Positions 42,366-53,519 of a stretch of DNA of 64,000 nucleotides are shown one piece after another. Made by a program: the position numbers and the translations under genes. A model generated the notes under the pieces. It was not told where the DNA came from and did not search any database. It saw only the letters and a list, made by a program, of their open reading frames with translations. The stretch is taken from assembly GCF_033115175.1 (NCBI RefSeq), contig NC_084831.1, positions 11,814,540 to 11,878,539 on the forward strand, read 5' to 3'. The stretch's first letter is position 1; every line of letters starts with the position of its first letter. This DNA is from Lepus europaeus. Taxonomy: Eukaryota; Chordata; Mammalia; Lagomorpha; Leporidae.

Positions 42366-43143
42366 GTGAGGGTGGGTGGCCCCCTCGCAGAGGCCTGTAG
42401 GAGGGGTAAGGCAACCCCAGGGACACAGGGCATGTGCAGGGGACATGGAAGGTGTGATGATGCCGGGACTCACTCTTGGTCACGGGGCCACCCAGAGAGG
42501 CTGGCAGGGCGGCCCTGGGTTCTCCTGGGTGAGTGAAGGAGTGGCTGGGGAGGTCCCCGAGGAGAGGCGCAGAGGATGGAGTGGGCTTGGCCCCATATCA
42601 GCCGCAGGGCCTTTGTTTCCCGCACTCCTGGAGGCTGGGAGCCCTGCGGTGTCCCCCTGGGCACCCGGGCCTCTGGCGCTGATCCCACCCAGGGGGCCCC
42701 GCCTCCCAAAGGGCCCACGTCCTGACGCCAGCACCCTGCGACCGACTTTGCCCTCCGTGTCTCCTTCACACCTGTGCCCTGTGCCATGCCCAGGTGTCCC
42801 GGAGATGAACCGACCACACTTTTGTTTAAAGAGCACTGGGGATGCCCAGCGGCCACGCCCCAGGCCTTGGACACCCCCGCCCCGCCCAGGTTTGAGCCTC
42901 AGGGCGGGGGCCTGGCTCTGTGCCCTGTGCCCTGTGCCCTGTGTGTGGATGGGAGTGGTCCAGCCATGCACTGGGCAGGCCGGGGCCACAGCAGGGTGCA
43001 GACCACAGCCCCAGAGCTGAGTCTGGCTATTGATTCTTTCACCAGAGTTGTTTGCTAAACAGCTGCTCGGCGCCAGCCACAATGCTGGTGGCAGAGGACA
43101 TGGGAGGCATAGCTGGGGTCCCCGCTATAAAGGCCTGGGCCCA
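42366..43143. other. intron 1, nothing recognised
   Basis: A short 8-bp tandem TGTGCCCT run lies at about 42,918-42,944. No exon recognised. Confidence 0.4.
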
Positions 43144-43882
43144 GTGGTGGAGGCACAGAGATGTTGGTCACGGTGACTCCGATGGTGGAGGCACAGAGAC
43201 ATCGGTCACGGTGACACTGATGGTGGAGGCACAGAGACGTCGGTCACGGTGACTCTGATGGTAGAGGCACAGAGATGTTGGTCACGGTGACTCTGATGAT
43301 GGAGGCACAGAGATGTTGGTCACGGTGACTCTGATGGTGGAGGCACAGAGACATCGGTCACGGTGACTCTGATGGTGGAGGCACAGAGACGTCGGTCACG
43401 GTGACTCTGATGGTAGAGGCACAGAGATGTTGGTCACGGTGACTCTGATGATGGAGGCACAGAGATGTTGGTCACGGTGACTCTGATGGTGGAGGCACAG
43501 AGACATCGGTCACGGTGACTCTGATGGTGGAGGCACAGAGACGTTGTCATTGTGTCACGGTGACACTGATGGTGGAGGCACAGAGACGTCGGTCACGATG
43601 ACTCTGATGGTGGAGGCACAGAGATGTTGGTCACGGTGACTGATGGTGGAGGCACAGAGATGTTGGTCATGGTGACACTGATGGTGGGGGCACAGAGATG
43701 TTGGTCACGGTGACTCCGATGGTGGAGGCACAGAGACGTTGGTCACGGTGACACTGATGGTGGAGGCACAGAGATGTTGGTCACGGTGACACTGATGGTG
43801 GAGGCACAGAGACGTCGGTCACGGTGACTCCGATGGTGGAGGCGCAGAGACGTTGTCATTGTGTCATGGTGACTCCACCTGC
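43144..43882 (+). repeat. 38-bp minisatellite, about 19 copies, with ERE-like palindromes
   Basis: The unit is GATGGTGGAGGCACAGAGAC followed by GTYGGTCACGGTGACTCT. Starts at 43,146 and 43,184 fix the period at 38. About 15 units carry GGTCACGGTGAC exactly. A four-unit higher-order repeat (152 bp) is visible between about 43,195 and 43,500. Two units have an insertion giving GTTGTCATTGTGTCA. Confidence 0.97.
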
Positions 43883-44544
43883 TTTAGCAGCGTGTGTGCC
43901 CGGTGGCACCCAGAGACCTGTGTGGCACGTGTGGCAGGTGTGACCACTGTCACTCTCTTCCCGGGTTGTACCCTGGAGTCGGCTCACCGTCCTGCGATGG
44001 GAACCTGACCCTGGGACAGACTCGGCTGGACCCGGGGAAGGCTCGCCCGGGCGGCATGTTTGAGCCTCTGTGCTGAGTGTCAGCAGTCCTCCGGAGGGAG
44101 CCCTCGATCCCGCCTGCCCGGGCACTGCTGGGTGCCCCTGTGTTGGGGGCAGCCGCGGGAGCTGCTGCGTGTGCCGCCTCTGCCGACCGCACGGGTGCTG
44201 GGGGCTGGCCCGCGCCTCCGGCCCATGTGCAGAACCTTGGTCGTTGCGTGTTTTAGCTCCAGTTAGGGAAGCCGGCCCGCTGTCCTATGTCAGATCCACC
44301 CCGTCCCGACTGACCCCTTCCCTGGAGTCTTGACTTGGAGGGGGCAGGAGGCTGGTGGAGGCTCTGGGGAGCTGACGTTGCTGGGGTTCAGCTCGGGTCA
44401 GGCCCGGCACTCCAGCGGCCACCACCTGCCCACAGCGGGGGTTCTGTGTGGGCAGACTCAGTGGGGTGGGGGGGACTGTCCCGGGAAGGCTCGGGAGGGT
44501 GGTGATGGGGGCTGTGGAACCCCTCAGCTCTGTGCTGGAACTAG
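43883..44544. other. intron 1, nothing recognised
   Basis: GC-rich. No supported feature. Confidence 0.4.
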
Positions 44545-44565
44545 GGGAGAGAGAGAGAGCGAGTG

Positions 44566-44599
<34 letters not shown>

Positions 44600-44832
44600 T
44601 CCTTCTGCTGGTTCATTCCCCGGATGGCTACAACAGCCGGTCCTGGGCCAGGCCGAAGCCAGGAGCTCCATCCAGGTCTCCCATGTGGGTGGCAAAGGCC
44701 CAAGCACTAGACGTGTGTCTCTGGCCACTTTCCCAGGCTCATGAGCAGGGAGCTGGATGGGAAGTGGAGCAGCCAGGACTTGAACAGTGTTGCAAACCAT
44801 GGCCTAACCGGCTATGCCACGATGCAGGCCCC
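44545..44832 (-). repeat. CSINE
   Basis: (GA)n, then GATCTTCCTTCTGCTGGTTC through CCACGATGCAGGCCCC. Confidence 0.9.
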
Positions 44833-45779
44833 AGGTGGGCTTGCAGGGGGACTGGAGGAGGCCCCTGAGATAGCCCATGACCTGGGCCAGCGCCAGCGCC
44901 CGCGGGTTTCCCGTCGCCTCCTGGGGTGCCGAGAGCAGCTGGGAGCACGTCGCTGAGGGCAGTGGGCTGAGTCTGAAGTTCTGGCGCTCTGGGTTCAGCC
45001 AGTGCCGTCGTGGGCCGGGTGGCTGGAGGCCTCTGGGTGTCCCGGCGCTCTGATCCAGGCTGGGCTGCATCTCGGCCGGCTCGCTGTGTGTGGTTGGGTG
45101 GTTTTAGCTGTTTTTAGCTCTGAGTTGTGCAAGGGCTAATTCTCTCATGGCCAGAGTTCTCTTGTGGGACAGAGTGGCCTGGCCACTCCCCTCCCCGACA
45201 GAGGCAAGCCTGCAGCCAGATGGGACCCTTGCACTCCCTGTGGCTAGCCTGGGGCCCCTGGGGAGCTGGGCTATGCGCGAACCTGCCTGACGGCAGCCCC
45301 GGAGCCCCAGACTCCTGTCCCCCTTGCCTGGCCACATGCTCCTGACTCACCCCAGGAAGAATGTAGTCTTTGGGGGAGTGAGGTTTATAAAAATAGCCCA
45401 GTGCTTCCTCCAGCCTGCCCCACCCCTCTTCTGATCACTCCCTGGCCCCAGACCTCTTCCCACACTGGTTTTGGGGAGCTGCCTCCTGTGCAGCTGGGTG
45501 CGGGTGTTTGTGTCATGCACCCGCTTGGCTGGGAGGGGTGCAGCCTGGAGGAGAGGCGGTCCCCTGGGGCAGGGGTCGGGGTGGGGGGATGCCGACGTGG
45601 GACTTGGTTTAGTGAGCGTGGCTTGGGGCCGACTGTGCGCCAGGCACCGGTGCAGGGCTGCAGGTGCAGTGATGTGTGACGTGTGCCCTTGGGTTTGTGG
45701 CGTCCACGTCCCAGCAGGAGGAAGCAGACAGAAGCAGCTTTGTCAGGACGCGTTCAGTCCTGCCAGGACAGGGCCAGAG
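44833..45779. other. intron 1, nothing recognised
   Basis: No exon, repeat or RNA gene recognised. Confidence 0.4.
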
Positions 45780-46240
45780 GGGTCGGGCAGAGGCTGAGGA
45801 GGACGTGTGTGGGCTGTTAGGAGACGGCCTGGTTCTGTGACCTTGGAGCAGAGCCCCGTAGGTGAGGGAGCCAGCCGTGGGGCTGTCTGTGGGAACAGCG
45901 AGTGCAAAGGCCCTGAGGTAGGAGCACGTGTGGGTTTATGGAGGAACTGCAAGGTCATGGCCTGGGTAAGATAGGCTGGTGTGAGGGAGATAGTTAGGAA
46001 GCCGAGGCCTTGAGGCCCAGTGAGAACCCTGGCTTGGCTGCTGAGGGGAGACCGGGGCCCAGGACGGGGCTGTTCCAGTCGGCCAGGCAGGAGATGATGG
46101 TGGCTAGGACCAGGGTGGTCCCCGTGGAGGTGGCGGGACATGGCCACACTCTGGCATGCTTTGAAGGTGGAGCCCACAGCGGTTGCTGTGGCTGGGACGT
46201 GGCGGTGAGAGAGAGGCATCTGGGGGCTTTGACCTGAGCT
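45780..46240 (-). repeat. L2 relic
   Basis: GGAACAGCGAGTGCAAAGGC, then CCTGAGGTAGGAGCACGTG, CAAGGTCATGGCCTGGGTAA and CCAGTCGGCCAGGCAGGAG follow the complement of L2. Confidence 0.6.
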
Positions 46241-46434
46241 GTGGGCAGGATGGGGCTCCCCGCCGGGAGACAGGAAGGCAGGGAGGTGACCGGGAGTCTG
46301 GGAGGGACATGTCAGGTGCCTGGTGGGTCCTGGGGTAAGGTGCCAAGTTGGCAGATGGGCTGGGGGCTGGGGGTTAGGGCAGGGTCAGGCTGGAGGCATC
46401 CAGGTACAGACCATGCTGAGAGCCAGCAAGTGGG

Positions 46435-46525
46435 CCAGCTTGCCCAGGGAGGGCCGTGGGCGGAGCATCTGGGGAAGGCTGTGGGCGGAGCATCCCCCAG
46501 GGAGGGCAGTGGGCAGAGCATCCCG
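46435..46525. repeat. approx. 35-bp tandem repeat, 3 copies
   Basis: GGGCCGTGGGCGGAGCATC, GGCTGTGGGCGGAGCATCC and GGCAGTGGGCAGAGCATCC in series. Confidence 0.85.
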
Positions 46526-49059
46526 GCATCTGAAAGTGTGGGAGGTGAGGTGGAGGCAGGGGGCAGAGTGGGAGTGGCTGGGGAGGAAGGAGAGCCTGGG
46601 TGGGGTGAGATGGGGACCCCAGTGTGTCCACGGGATCTCAGGGGGCAGAGAGCAGTGGAGGACGTGGAGCCGAGGAGCTGGAGGCAGCCCCCCACCCCGG
46701 GCAGCTCTTCCAGGAATTTTGTGGAGGGGAGCGGGGCGACGGGTGGGGCCGTGGCATCAGGGCCGTCTGTGTCTCTGTTTCCCGGTGAGCAGCGAGGCAA
46801 AGTGTTTGTGTTTGCTGGGAAAGATCCAGGGCAGAGGAGCCGAGGTGTCCCCTGGCGGCCTCCGCCTCCAGCCCAGGGAGACACGCCCCTCCGCTCCCTC
46901 CACACCCCGCGGCCCGCCCCATCTGGCGTCCTCAGGAAGCCAGCCGGGAGGAGGCGCCTCCAGCTGCCCGGTCCAGATAGGAGCCTGCGCTGGGACGGGC
47001 TGGGGAACCGCTGCAGGTGCGCCTGTGAATGATGGGCGGCAGGTTCTGAAATCCAGTCGGGCGAGACCGTCGCCCTTACCAAACCCAGAGTCAGTCCACG
47101 CGCTCCACAGGGCTGCGCGAGAGGCCCAGGCTGCGGGGAGGGGCGCCCACAGGGGGAGGGTGCCCTGCCTGCTGCTGCGCAGGGGCCGGAGGGCGGTGTG
47201 CAGGTGGGAAGAGGCCGAGACAGCTGCGCTCCTGCCTGGGGCCTGCTAGAGAGCAGGTGCCCCCCCCCCCCAGCTGTCCGTGAGTGTGGCGGCACTGGCT
47301 TCTCCTAGGCTTCCTGCCGGCTGCCAGGCCAGGCTCACCGCAGTTCTCATTTGTGCCTGAGCCTCCCCTGCCCCTGCACTGTTCTCACACAGCGCAGTGG
47401 ACCTGGACCCTGCACGGCTGTCCCGGGGCCGCGCCCCAAGTGCCTGTGCCCCCTGGAGGCTGCACCTGCTCTCCTCCTGGTGTGTTTCCTTGCCTCCAGC
47501 CCCAGATGGGAGCTGGCCGGCCACAGGGTGAATGGGCCACACGGTGAACCGTGTGTTGATGGCACAAAGAATGATTGAACCCCTGGAGTCCCAGAGTTCC
47601 CCCCGCAAGGTGTGACCTGGTCTCATGGAGGCCACTCAGGGACCCGCCGTGCTCCTGGGGTGTTGGGGGCTCCGGGCTGTCATGGAGCCCCTGGTGGAAG
47701 GAGTGGTCCTGGCTCCTATGTGGCCCTGACCTTGTTTCCCCGGGGCGGGGTGGGACCACTCTGTGCTGACTTTCCACTCCCACCGCACCCCTGCAGGTGC
47801 CCTCGCCCAGCCCCCCGCTCTTCCCCCCTCCTCCCCTCCACCTGCCCAGCGGTCAGACTCGGACCTTCCCCCACTACTTCCGCCCTGTCCTGCTTGGTGA
47901 TCTGGGTCAGATGCTTTGCCTGTCTGAGCCTTGGCTGAGTCCCACTTCTCAGCTTTGCCTGTGCCGCCTCTGTGTCCCGGGACGTTCACAGGTGGGGAAG
48001 CGCGGGCTCAGGCCAGGGAGGTCTCCGGCCAGGTGTGTGCCGTGGGGCCGCCGCGCACCGGCCACCCAGGATGTCGCCGAGCTCTGGAGCCCTCTGGGGA
48101 ACCCCGGGGGAACAGCTCACTCCAGTCCTGCTTCCTGGCTGGCTCACTGTGGGCAAAGGGTTAAAGTGACTGGGGGAGGGGCTGGGGCTTCTCCTGGCTG
48201 AGTCTGGTCTCCCAGGCAACAGCCCCAGGGGTCCTGGCTGGTTGGCCAGGGTGGGCAGCTCCTTCCCACAGAGGCCCCCTGGGGGCCAGGCCACTCCTCA
48301 CCCTTGCAGCCCTGTGAGGTCAAGGAGTGGGGAGGGCGCTACTGTGGGCCTGGGACAAAGCCTGCATTGTCCGAGGTCGGCCATTGAGCAAGCCTGGGCC
48401 AGCCGCGCAGCCCCCCTTGCTTGCGAAGGGGAAAGGAAGTTGGAGCCCTTTGAGTCTTTGAGTGGCCCAGTGCCTGGTGGGCGAGGGGCGGAGCTGGGGC
48501 TGATCCAGGGCTCCACCCCCCTGGGTGGGGGTGGTGGCCTGGAGCGGTGCTCCTCCCCCCCAGCCCCAGGCCCCCACATCCGGGGTTGTGTGGCCTTGGG
48601 GCCGTCTTTCACACTCTATGGGAATTAAGTGACAGGGCTCAGGGTTGGGGGCTGCCCTCATTTTGATGTTGTGACCTCAGGTGGCGCAGGTCTTCTGGTG
48701 GAGTAGGTCTGGCCTGGACTTGACTGAGCTGTGAAATGGGACCACGCTGCCCCTGCCCGAGGAGCGGTGGGGACTCTGTGGACAGGCGCTGAGTCCAGAA
48801 CCCGGCTGCCAACCTGGGAGCCAGGGCCGCCTCCCTCGCATCTCTGCTGCCTGGTGCCGGTGCACACAGTGCAGCTGGGAAGAGAGCTCACTGCCCGCGG
48901 GGATGGACGGTGACCCCCTCCCCTCAAGAGAAGAGAGCCTCCTGTGAGCCCGCCCCCCTGAGCCCCGCAGGGCTGGGATCGCTGCTTGCCCAGAGCACCC
49001 ACAGTTTCCTCCCGGTCTGCTTCGCACAGGACGCGTACCCGCCCGCCGGGGAAGCGGGG
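46526..49059. other. intron 1, GC-rich, nothing recognised
   Basis: Large overlapping frames occur on both strands (46,241-47,295), but neither has a recognisable domain or splice-site framing. A weak MIR trace lies near 47,880-47,990 and a C9 run near 47,262. Confidence 0.4.
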
Positions 49060-49140
49060 AGGCTCCCTGTTGCTGGCAGCAGAGCTGGGATTCGGACTCA
49101 GGTCTTCGTGGCCACAGCTCCCGTCCTTTCAGCCATGACC
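49060..49140 (-). repeat. MIR relic
   Basis: GCAGAGCTGGGATTCGGACT, then CAGGTCTTCGTGGCCACAGC. Confidence 0.6.
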
Positions 49141-49328
49141 GTCCCCGGCGCAGCCTCTGCAGAGCCTTGGCCCCAGCCCCGCCTTTGCTCCCAGTCCCAC
49201 GTCCGTGCAGGGAGACTGGGAGGCTGTGGTGCCTGACTCTGTCGCTGTCCCGCGGTCCCCTGCCCACCCTCTCCTCCATGCGCATGTGGCCCGAGCGCCG
49301 CCGGCCACCTATGTGTGTGTGTGTGTGT

Positions 49329-49660
49329 TTTAAAGATTTATTTATTTATTTGAAAGTCAGAGTTACACAGAGAGAGGGAGAGGCAGAGAGAGAGAGAGAG
49401 GTCTTCCATCCGCTGGTTCACTCCCCAGATGGCTGCAATGGCCGGAGCTGCACTGATCTGAAGCCAGGAGCCAGGAGCTATTTCCGGGTCTCGCATGTGG
49501 GTGCAGGGGCCCAAGCACTCGGGCCATCTTCCACTGCTTTTCCAGGCCATAGCAGAGAGCTGGATCGGAAGTGGGGGAACTGGGTCTTGAACCGGCGCCC
49601 ACATGGGATGCCGGCACTGCAGTCAGTGGTCTAACCCGTAACACCACAGCGCCGGTCCCC
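49329..49660 (-). repeat. CSINE, full length, after (TG)n
   Basis: TTTTAAAGATTTATTTATTT through CACAGCGCCGGTCCCC, directly preceded by a TGTGTG tract. Confidence 0.95.
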
Positions 49661-50149
49661 ACCTGTGGTTTTGTGCCTGCTCTCCTTCAGCTGCCTGACG
49701 GCTGCTGCCCTGTGGTGGATGCCTCGTAGAGACAGCCTGTGTCTCAGGGCAGCGCGGTTCTTTGGGCCCAGCTCCCGCCCTGAGAGCTAGAGGAAGGGCA
49801 GCTCCTCCAAGTCCCTGGCCGTCGGCTCCCTGCTCGCAGCAGCCCGGGGACTGCCCAGGCACAGCGCGGAGGCCTGCGGTCACGTGGAGGGGCAGGCCGA
49901 GCCCAACCTGCGCGGGGAACCGCCACCCCGGGGCACACTGAGACTCGGCTCCCCTGCCAGGGCGACCACGGGACCCCTGCCTGGGCGCGGACCCCCAAGG
50001 CGGGGCTGTGGTCATCACAGCCTGGCTGTGCTTGGGCGGAATGAACGTTGATGATTGTGGTAGACCTGGGTGTCCCAGGAGCGCGTCTGGGAGTCTCTCG
50101 TGAGTTTACTCTGGCTTTTCTTGCCCCCGCTGGGAGGCGAGCACTCTTT

Positions 50150-50230
50150 AGCGCCCATTTTGCAGCTGAGTAAACTGAGGTCCAGAGATGAGGCGCAGAG
50201 ACTCACCCAAGGCCTCCTGGCTCTTCCGTG
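50150..50230 (-). repeat. MIR relic
   Basis: GCCCATTTTGCAGCTGAGTA, then AACTGAGGTCCAGAGATGAG. Confidence 0.65.
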
Positions 50231-50419
50231 GCCCGCAGGTGGAACCAGGCAGTCTGGTCTCCTGCTGTTATGTCTGCGAGGCTCTGCTGGGGTGGCCACA
50301 GGGTGCCCCGAGCCATCTCCCCGCTTCTCTCCCATGCCTCCGAGAACAGTGGCCTGGGCCCCTGCCCCAGGATGTTAGGGCTCCAGATTCCTGCCCCAGT
50401 GTCTGGCCCGGCCAGGTCA

Positions 50420-50560
50420 TTGGAGGACTGAGACGAGCCTCTGGGGCCGGCACCCCCGGCTCGAGTCCCTGCGTTGGCCTCGTCCCCGTGTCTGTGGCTG
50501 GGCCAAGGCCTCACTTCTCCAGGCCTCTATTCTTCATCTGTAAGATGGGGAGTTACGGGA
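50420..50560 (+). repeat. MIR relic
   Basis: GGCTCGAGTCCCTGCGTTGG, then TCCAGGCCTCTATTCTTCAT and CTGTAAGATGGGG. Confidence 0.6.
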
Positions 50561-50743
50561 AGAGGTGGAGCAACGCAAGGAAGGTTCAGGCCCCGTGAAC
50601 GGCGCGTCTCTCCCCTCCCCGGAGAGCTGGAGGCCTGGAGCCGCGGCAGGAGTCGCCCCGAAAGCCGGGGCTGGGGTGGAGGGGATCCGGCTCCAGTGGA
50701 GCCTGGGCTTTGGCCCCGGGGTGCAGTAACAGCCTCTTTGTGT

Positions 50744-50841
50744 ATCACCGAGTTTTTTTTTTTTAAATTAAAGATTTTATTTATTTATTTGAGAGGCAGA
50801 GTTACAGTCAGAGGGAGACACACACACTCACACACACACAC

Positions 50842-50883
<42 letters not shown>

Positions 50884-51152
50884 TCTTCCACCCCCTGGTT
50901 CACTCCTCAAATGGCCACAACGGCCAGAGCTGGGCTGATCTGAAGCCAGGAGCCAGGAGCTTCTTCCAGTCTCCCCCATGGGTGCAGGGCCCAAGGACTT
51001 GGGCCATCTTCCACTGCTTTCCCAGGCCATAGCAGGGAGCTGGATTGGGAGAGGAGCAGCTGGGACAAGAACCAGTGTCCATACGGGATGCCGGCACGGC
51101 AGGCGGAGGCTTGGCCTACTGCACCACAGCGCCGGCCCCATCACCAAGTTTT
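50744..51152 (-). mobile_element. CSINE, full length, with target-site duplication
   Basis: ATCACCGAGTTTT on the left and ATCACCAAGTTTT on the right flank a full body (AAAGATTTTATTTATTTATT through CACAGCGCCGGCCCC) with internal (CA)n and (GA)n. Confidence 0.95.
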
Positions 51153-51599
51153 TAGGAGCGGTTTGCATGAGAGGCTGGTGCCTCCCTTTTTCCTTCTGCA
51201 AAATGGAGGTCAATCTTGCCGCCCCTTCCCTCCCAGAGCTGCTGGAGTGGCCGTGCAGTTGTGGGATCCCGCAGCCTGCAGACCCGGGCTCGTTACACGT
51301 GGCTTTCCCAAAGCCTGCGCAGGAGCCTGCCCCAGAGGTTTCAGTGCGGGTCTCAAGGGCACCGTCTCTCTCCTTGCCCCCAGCACCTCTCTGAGGCTAG
51401 GAGCGCGTCCTGTCAGCTTGCACAGCATCTGTGCGAGGTCCTGGGGCCGGAGGGTCCCGCAAGAGCGAGACGCCCGCTGTGAGTGTTGGTGGAGTTAGAC
51501 AAATGCAGGCACATCCCACACGAACCGTGATGCCGCTGGAACAGCGAGGTTGATGTCCGTGTGCCGAGCCGCGATCGCCACTGAGGTTTAAGTTAGAAA

Positions 51600-51772
51600 A
51601 ACGAGAGCTGCAGCCCGGGCTCTGCGCGCTCCCTCCCGCGTGAGACGAGGCCCAGGTGCCGCGGTCCAGAGTCTGCATTGGCAGGAAGCAGAGTCGGGAG
51701 CAAAGGCGGGACTCGAATCCAGGTCCTCCCTGGTGGGACGCGGGCATCTTAACCAGCAGGCTCAACCCCAGC
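51600..51772 (-). repeat. old CSINE fragment
   Basis: GGCGGGACTCGAATCCAGGT, then GACGCGGGCATCTTAACCAG resemble the complement of the tRNA-like head. Confidence 0.6.
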
Positions 51773-52195
51773 TTCCGTGATGCGGTTTAATTTAGGAGAT
51801 GGACGGCGGGAATATCAGGGAGCCGTGGTAGCAGCACCCGCCGTGGAAGTGCCGTCAGCGTGGTCCCTGTCCCAGCACGCCTTGCCCGACTGGCTCTGCC
51901 TGCCCCAGGGTGACAGGACGCGGTGGCCCCGGGCTACGGGGCGTGGTGACACGGTGTCAGGCCGCCCTTGGCCTTCTGTGATGGGTCAGGACGGTCCCGG
52001 AGCTCTGGATGGTGGGTGACTGGGGGTCTCTGGGACCCGGGCTGGGGAGATCGCAGGTGGGGGATGGGGGCTGCTTTATGGAGACCTGCGGGCTGCTCAG
52101 TTCTGGAGAGATTCCTCAGAGAACCGTCAGTGGTCGCTTCCAGGGGCTTAGGGGACCGGGGTGGGGCGCTCACTGCTGTACACTCACTGTGTTTT
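51773..52195. other. intron 1, nothing recognised
   Basis: No supported feature. Confidence 0.4.
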
Positions 52196-52457
52196 CCTTT
52201 TTGATTCAATTGTGTTGTTTGAGAGGCAGAGAGAGTGACAGAGAGCAGGTCCCCATGTGCTGGTTCCGCAGTGACCCCAGCTGGGCCTGAAGCCAGGGGC
52301 CGGGGACTCGGTCCTGGTCCCCGGTGTGGGTGGCAGGGACCCAGTCACGGCTGCCCCCTGGGTGTGCATCATCGGGCAGCTGGAGCTGGGAACAGAACCC
52401 AGGTACTCTGACCCAGGACACGGACGTCTTAGCCACCAGGCTGAGCACCCGCCCCGT
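52196..52457 (-). repeat. old CSINE
   Basis: TTGTTTGAGAGGCAGAGAGA, then GGCCTGAAGCCAGGGGCC and CACCAGGCTGAGCACCC. Confidence 0.7.
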
Positions 52458-52499
52458 TGACGCCTGGGGGCCCTGGAGCACCGGGGTTATTTGAGGACC

Positions 52500-52640
52500 C
52501 AGGGCTTCCGTTCCGGCCCTGACTCTGCCCAGCTGTGTGACCCTGGGCAAGTTCCTTTCCCACTCTGGGTCCGGTGTTCTTGCTGGTGACTTGGAATGAC
52601 ATGCTCACGCCTGTAACGTCTGTAATGGGCTGAGAATAGC
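52500..52640 (+). repeat. MIR relic
   Basis: GCCCAGCTGTGTGACCCTGG, then GCAAGTTCCTTTCCCACTCT. Confidence 0.75.
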
Positions 52641-53438
52641 TTCAGATGTACCCGGCACCGTGCCGTCTACTCAGCCTAGGAGCCGGTGAACGCCGGGCAG
52701 GCTCCACCACGGGCAGACACAGCCCAGGGGCCGTCTGTGGCAGGGCCAGTCAGGCAGGAGGGCTCGCGGAGCAGAGACCCCGCTGAGTGGCCTTGCTGCC
52801 TGCCCGAGGGCTCTGGGCCCACTTAGGCCTTCTGGTCACGTGCGCCCCCTTGGGTGACCAGGCCTTGGGGCCGAGGGGAAGCCGCTGCTGCCCGAGCAGT
52901 GGGATTGTGCCCCGAGCCTGGCTGTCGGCCTCTTTCCTTCCCTGTGCTCATGTGCCAAGGCCGGGTGGCCAGCGCTGTGGGGCTGGACAGGGAGAGACAG
53001 AGAGTGGCCTTCAGAGGGGCCACGGGGGCGGCCCAGGGAGGGCAGCCAGACCCGGGGAGACTGCAGTGACCAGGCAGCCGGAGGAGGAAGCGTCTGGCCC
53101 CATCCCTGAGGGTTCAGGTGCTCTCCTGGCTCTGCGCCCGTGGCTTTGCCCGTGAGCCCCGTAGGACGGGGCGAGCAGGAGGCCTCGGTGGCAGCAGAGG
53201 TTTCTGGGAAGACGCGGTTTTGGCCACACAGCTGCTGGCCTCTCTTCGGGTTAATGATTACGCTGGGTGGAGGCTGGGCCCTTTCTGAGGCTGCCCTGGG
53301 CGCTGGAGCTGGCAGGAAGGCGTGTGGAGCCGCTGGGGCTGGAGCAGAGCGCACAGGTTGTGAGCCGGGGGTCCCGCCCTGGCCCTGAGCCCGCAGCCTT
53401 GAGCCCCAGCTAATTGCACTGTGGCCTTCTTTTCGCAG

Positions 53439-53478
53439 GCGCGCGGCGGGACGGCGCTGGTCTGAGCTGGACTGTCTG
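53439..53478 (+). other. ARHGEF10L: ARHGEF10L exon 2, 5' untranslated part
   Basis: The acceptor is a pyrimidine-rich tract ending TTCTTTTCGCAG at 53,438. A branch-point-like CTAAT lies at 53,410-53,414, about 25 bases upstream. The untranslated part is GC-rich, has no ATG and leads into the start codon. The exon as a whole is 77 bp. Confidence 0.7.
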
Positions 53479-53515
53479 ATGGCTTCCTGGAACCCTCCTC
53501 CACAGCGTGCCGTAG
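53479..53515 (+). CDS. ARHGEF10L: ARHGEF10L coding exon 2 (start codon, residues 1-12 plus 1 base)
   Basis: ATG at 53,479 opens the protein with MASWNPPPQRAV. The human protein, from memory, starts MASSNPPPQPAI, so 9 of 12 positions agree. The Kozak context has G at +4 but C at -3, which is moderate to weak. The exon ends at GTAG|GTAGGC (donor 53,516). An alternative GTAGGT donor four bases upstream would break the phase with exon 3. The 37 coding bases leave phase 1, exactly what exon 3 needs. The segment is the disordered extreme N-terminus with no catalytic motif. A longer frame continues into the intron in genomic DNA but has no support. Confidence 0.85.
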
Positions 53516-53519
53516 GTAG

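Larger units (their letters stand above)
19412..53438 (+). other. ARHGEF10L: ARHGEF10L intron 1 (34 kb)
   Basis: The intron has a GTGAGT donor and a TTCGCAG acceptor. It contains about half of the window's C repeats, four minisatellites, one L1 fragment and two MER5 relics. No exon-like segment with paired splice sites and recognisable protein was found inside. A second CpG-dense block at 33.5-34.4 kb could be an alternative first exon region or a retroelement. Confidence 0.75.

Noticed and set aside
39662-43882. CRISPR-like arrays (29-bp and 38-bp periodic repeats)
   Set aside because: Units are directly adjacent with no unique spacers, in a mammalian intron. They are minisatellites.
46241-47295. 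Overlapping 260-330 codon frames on both strands
   Set aside because: GC-driven, mutually overlapping, without domains. An L2 relic and a short tandem repeat lie in or beside them.
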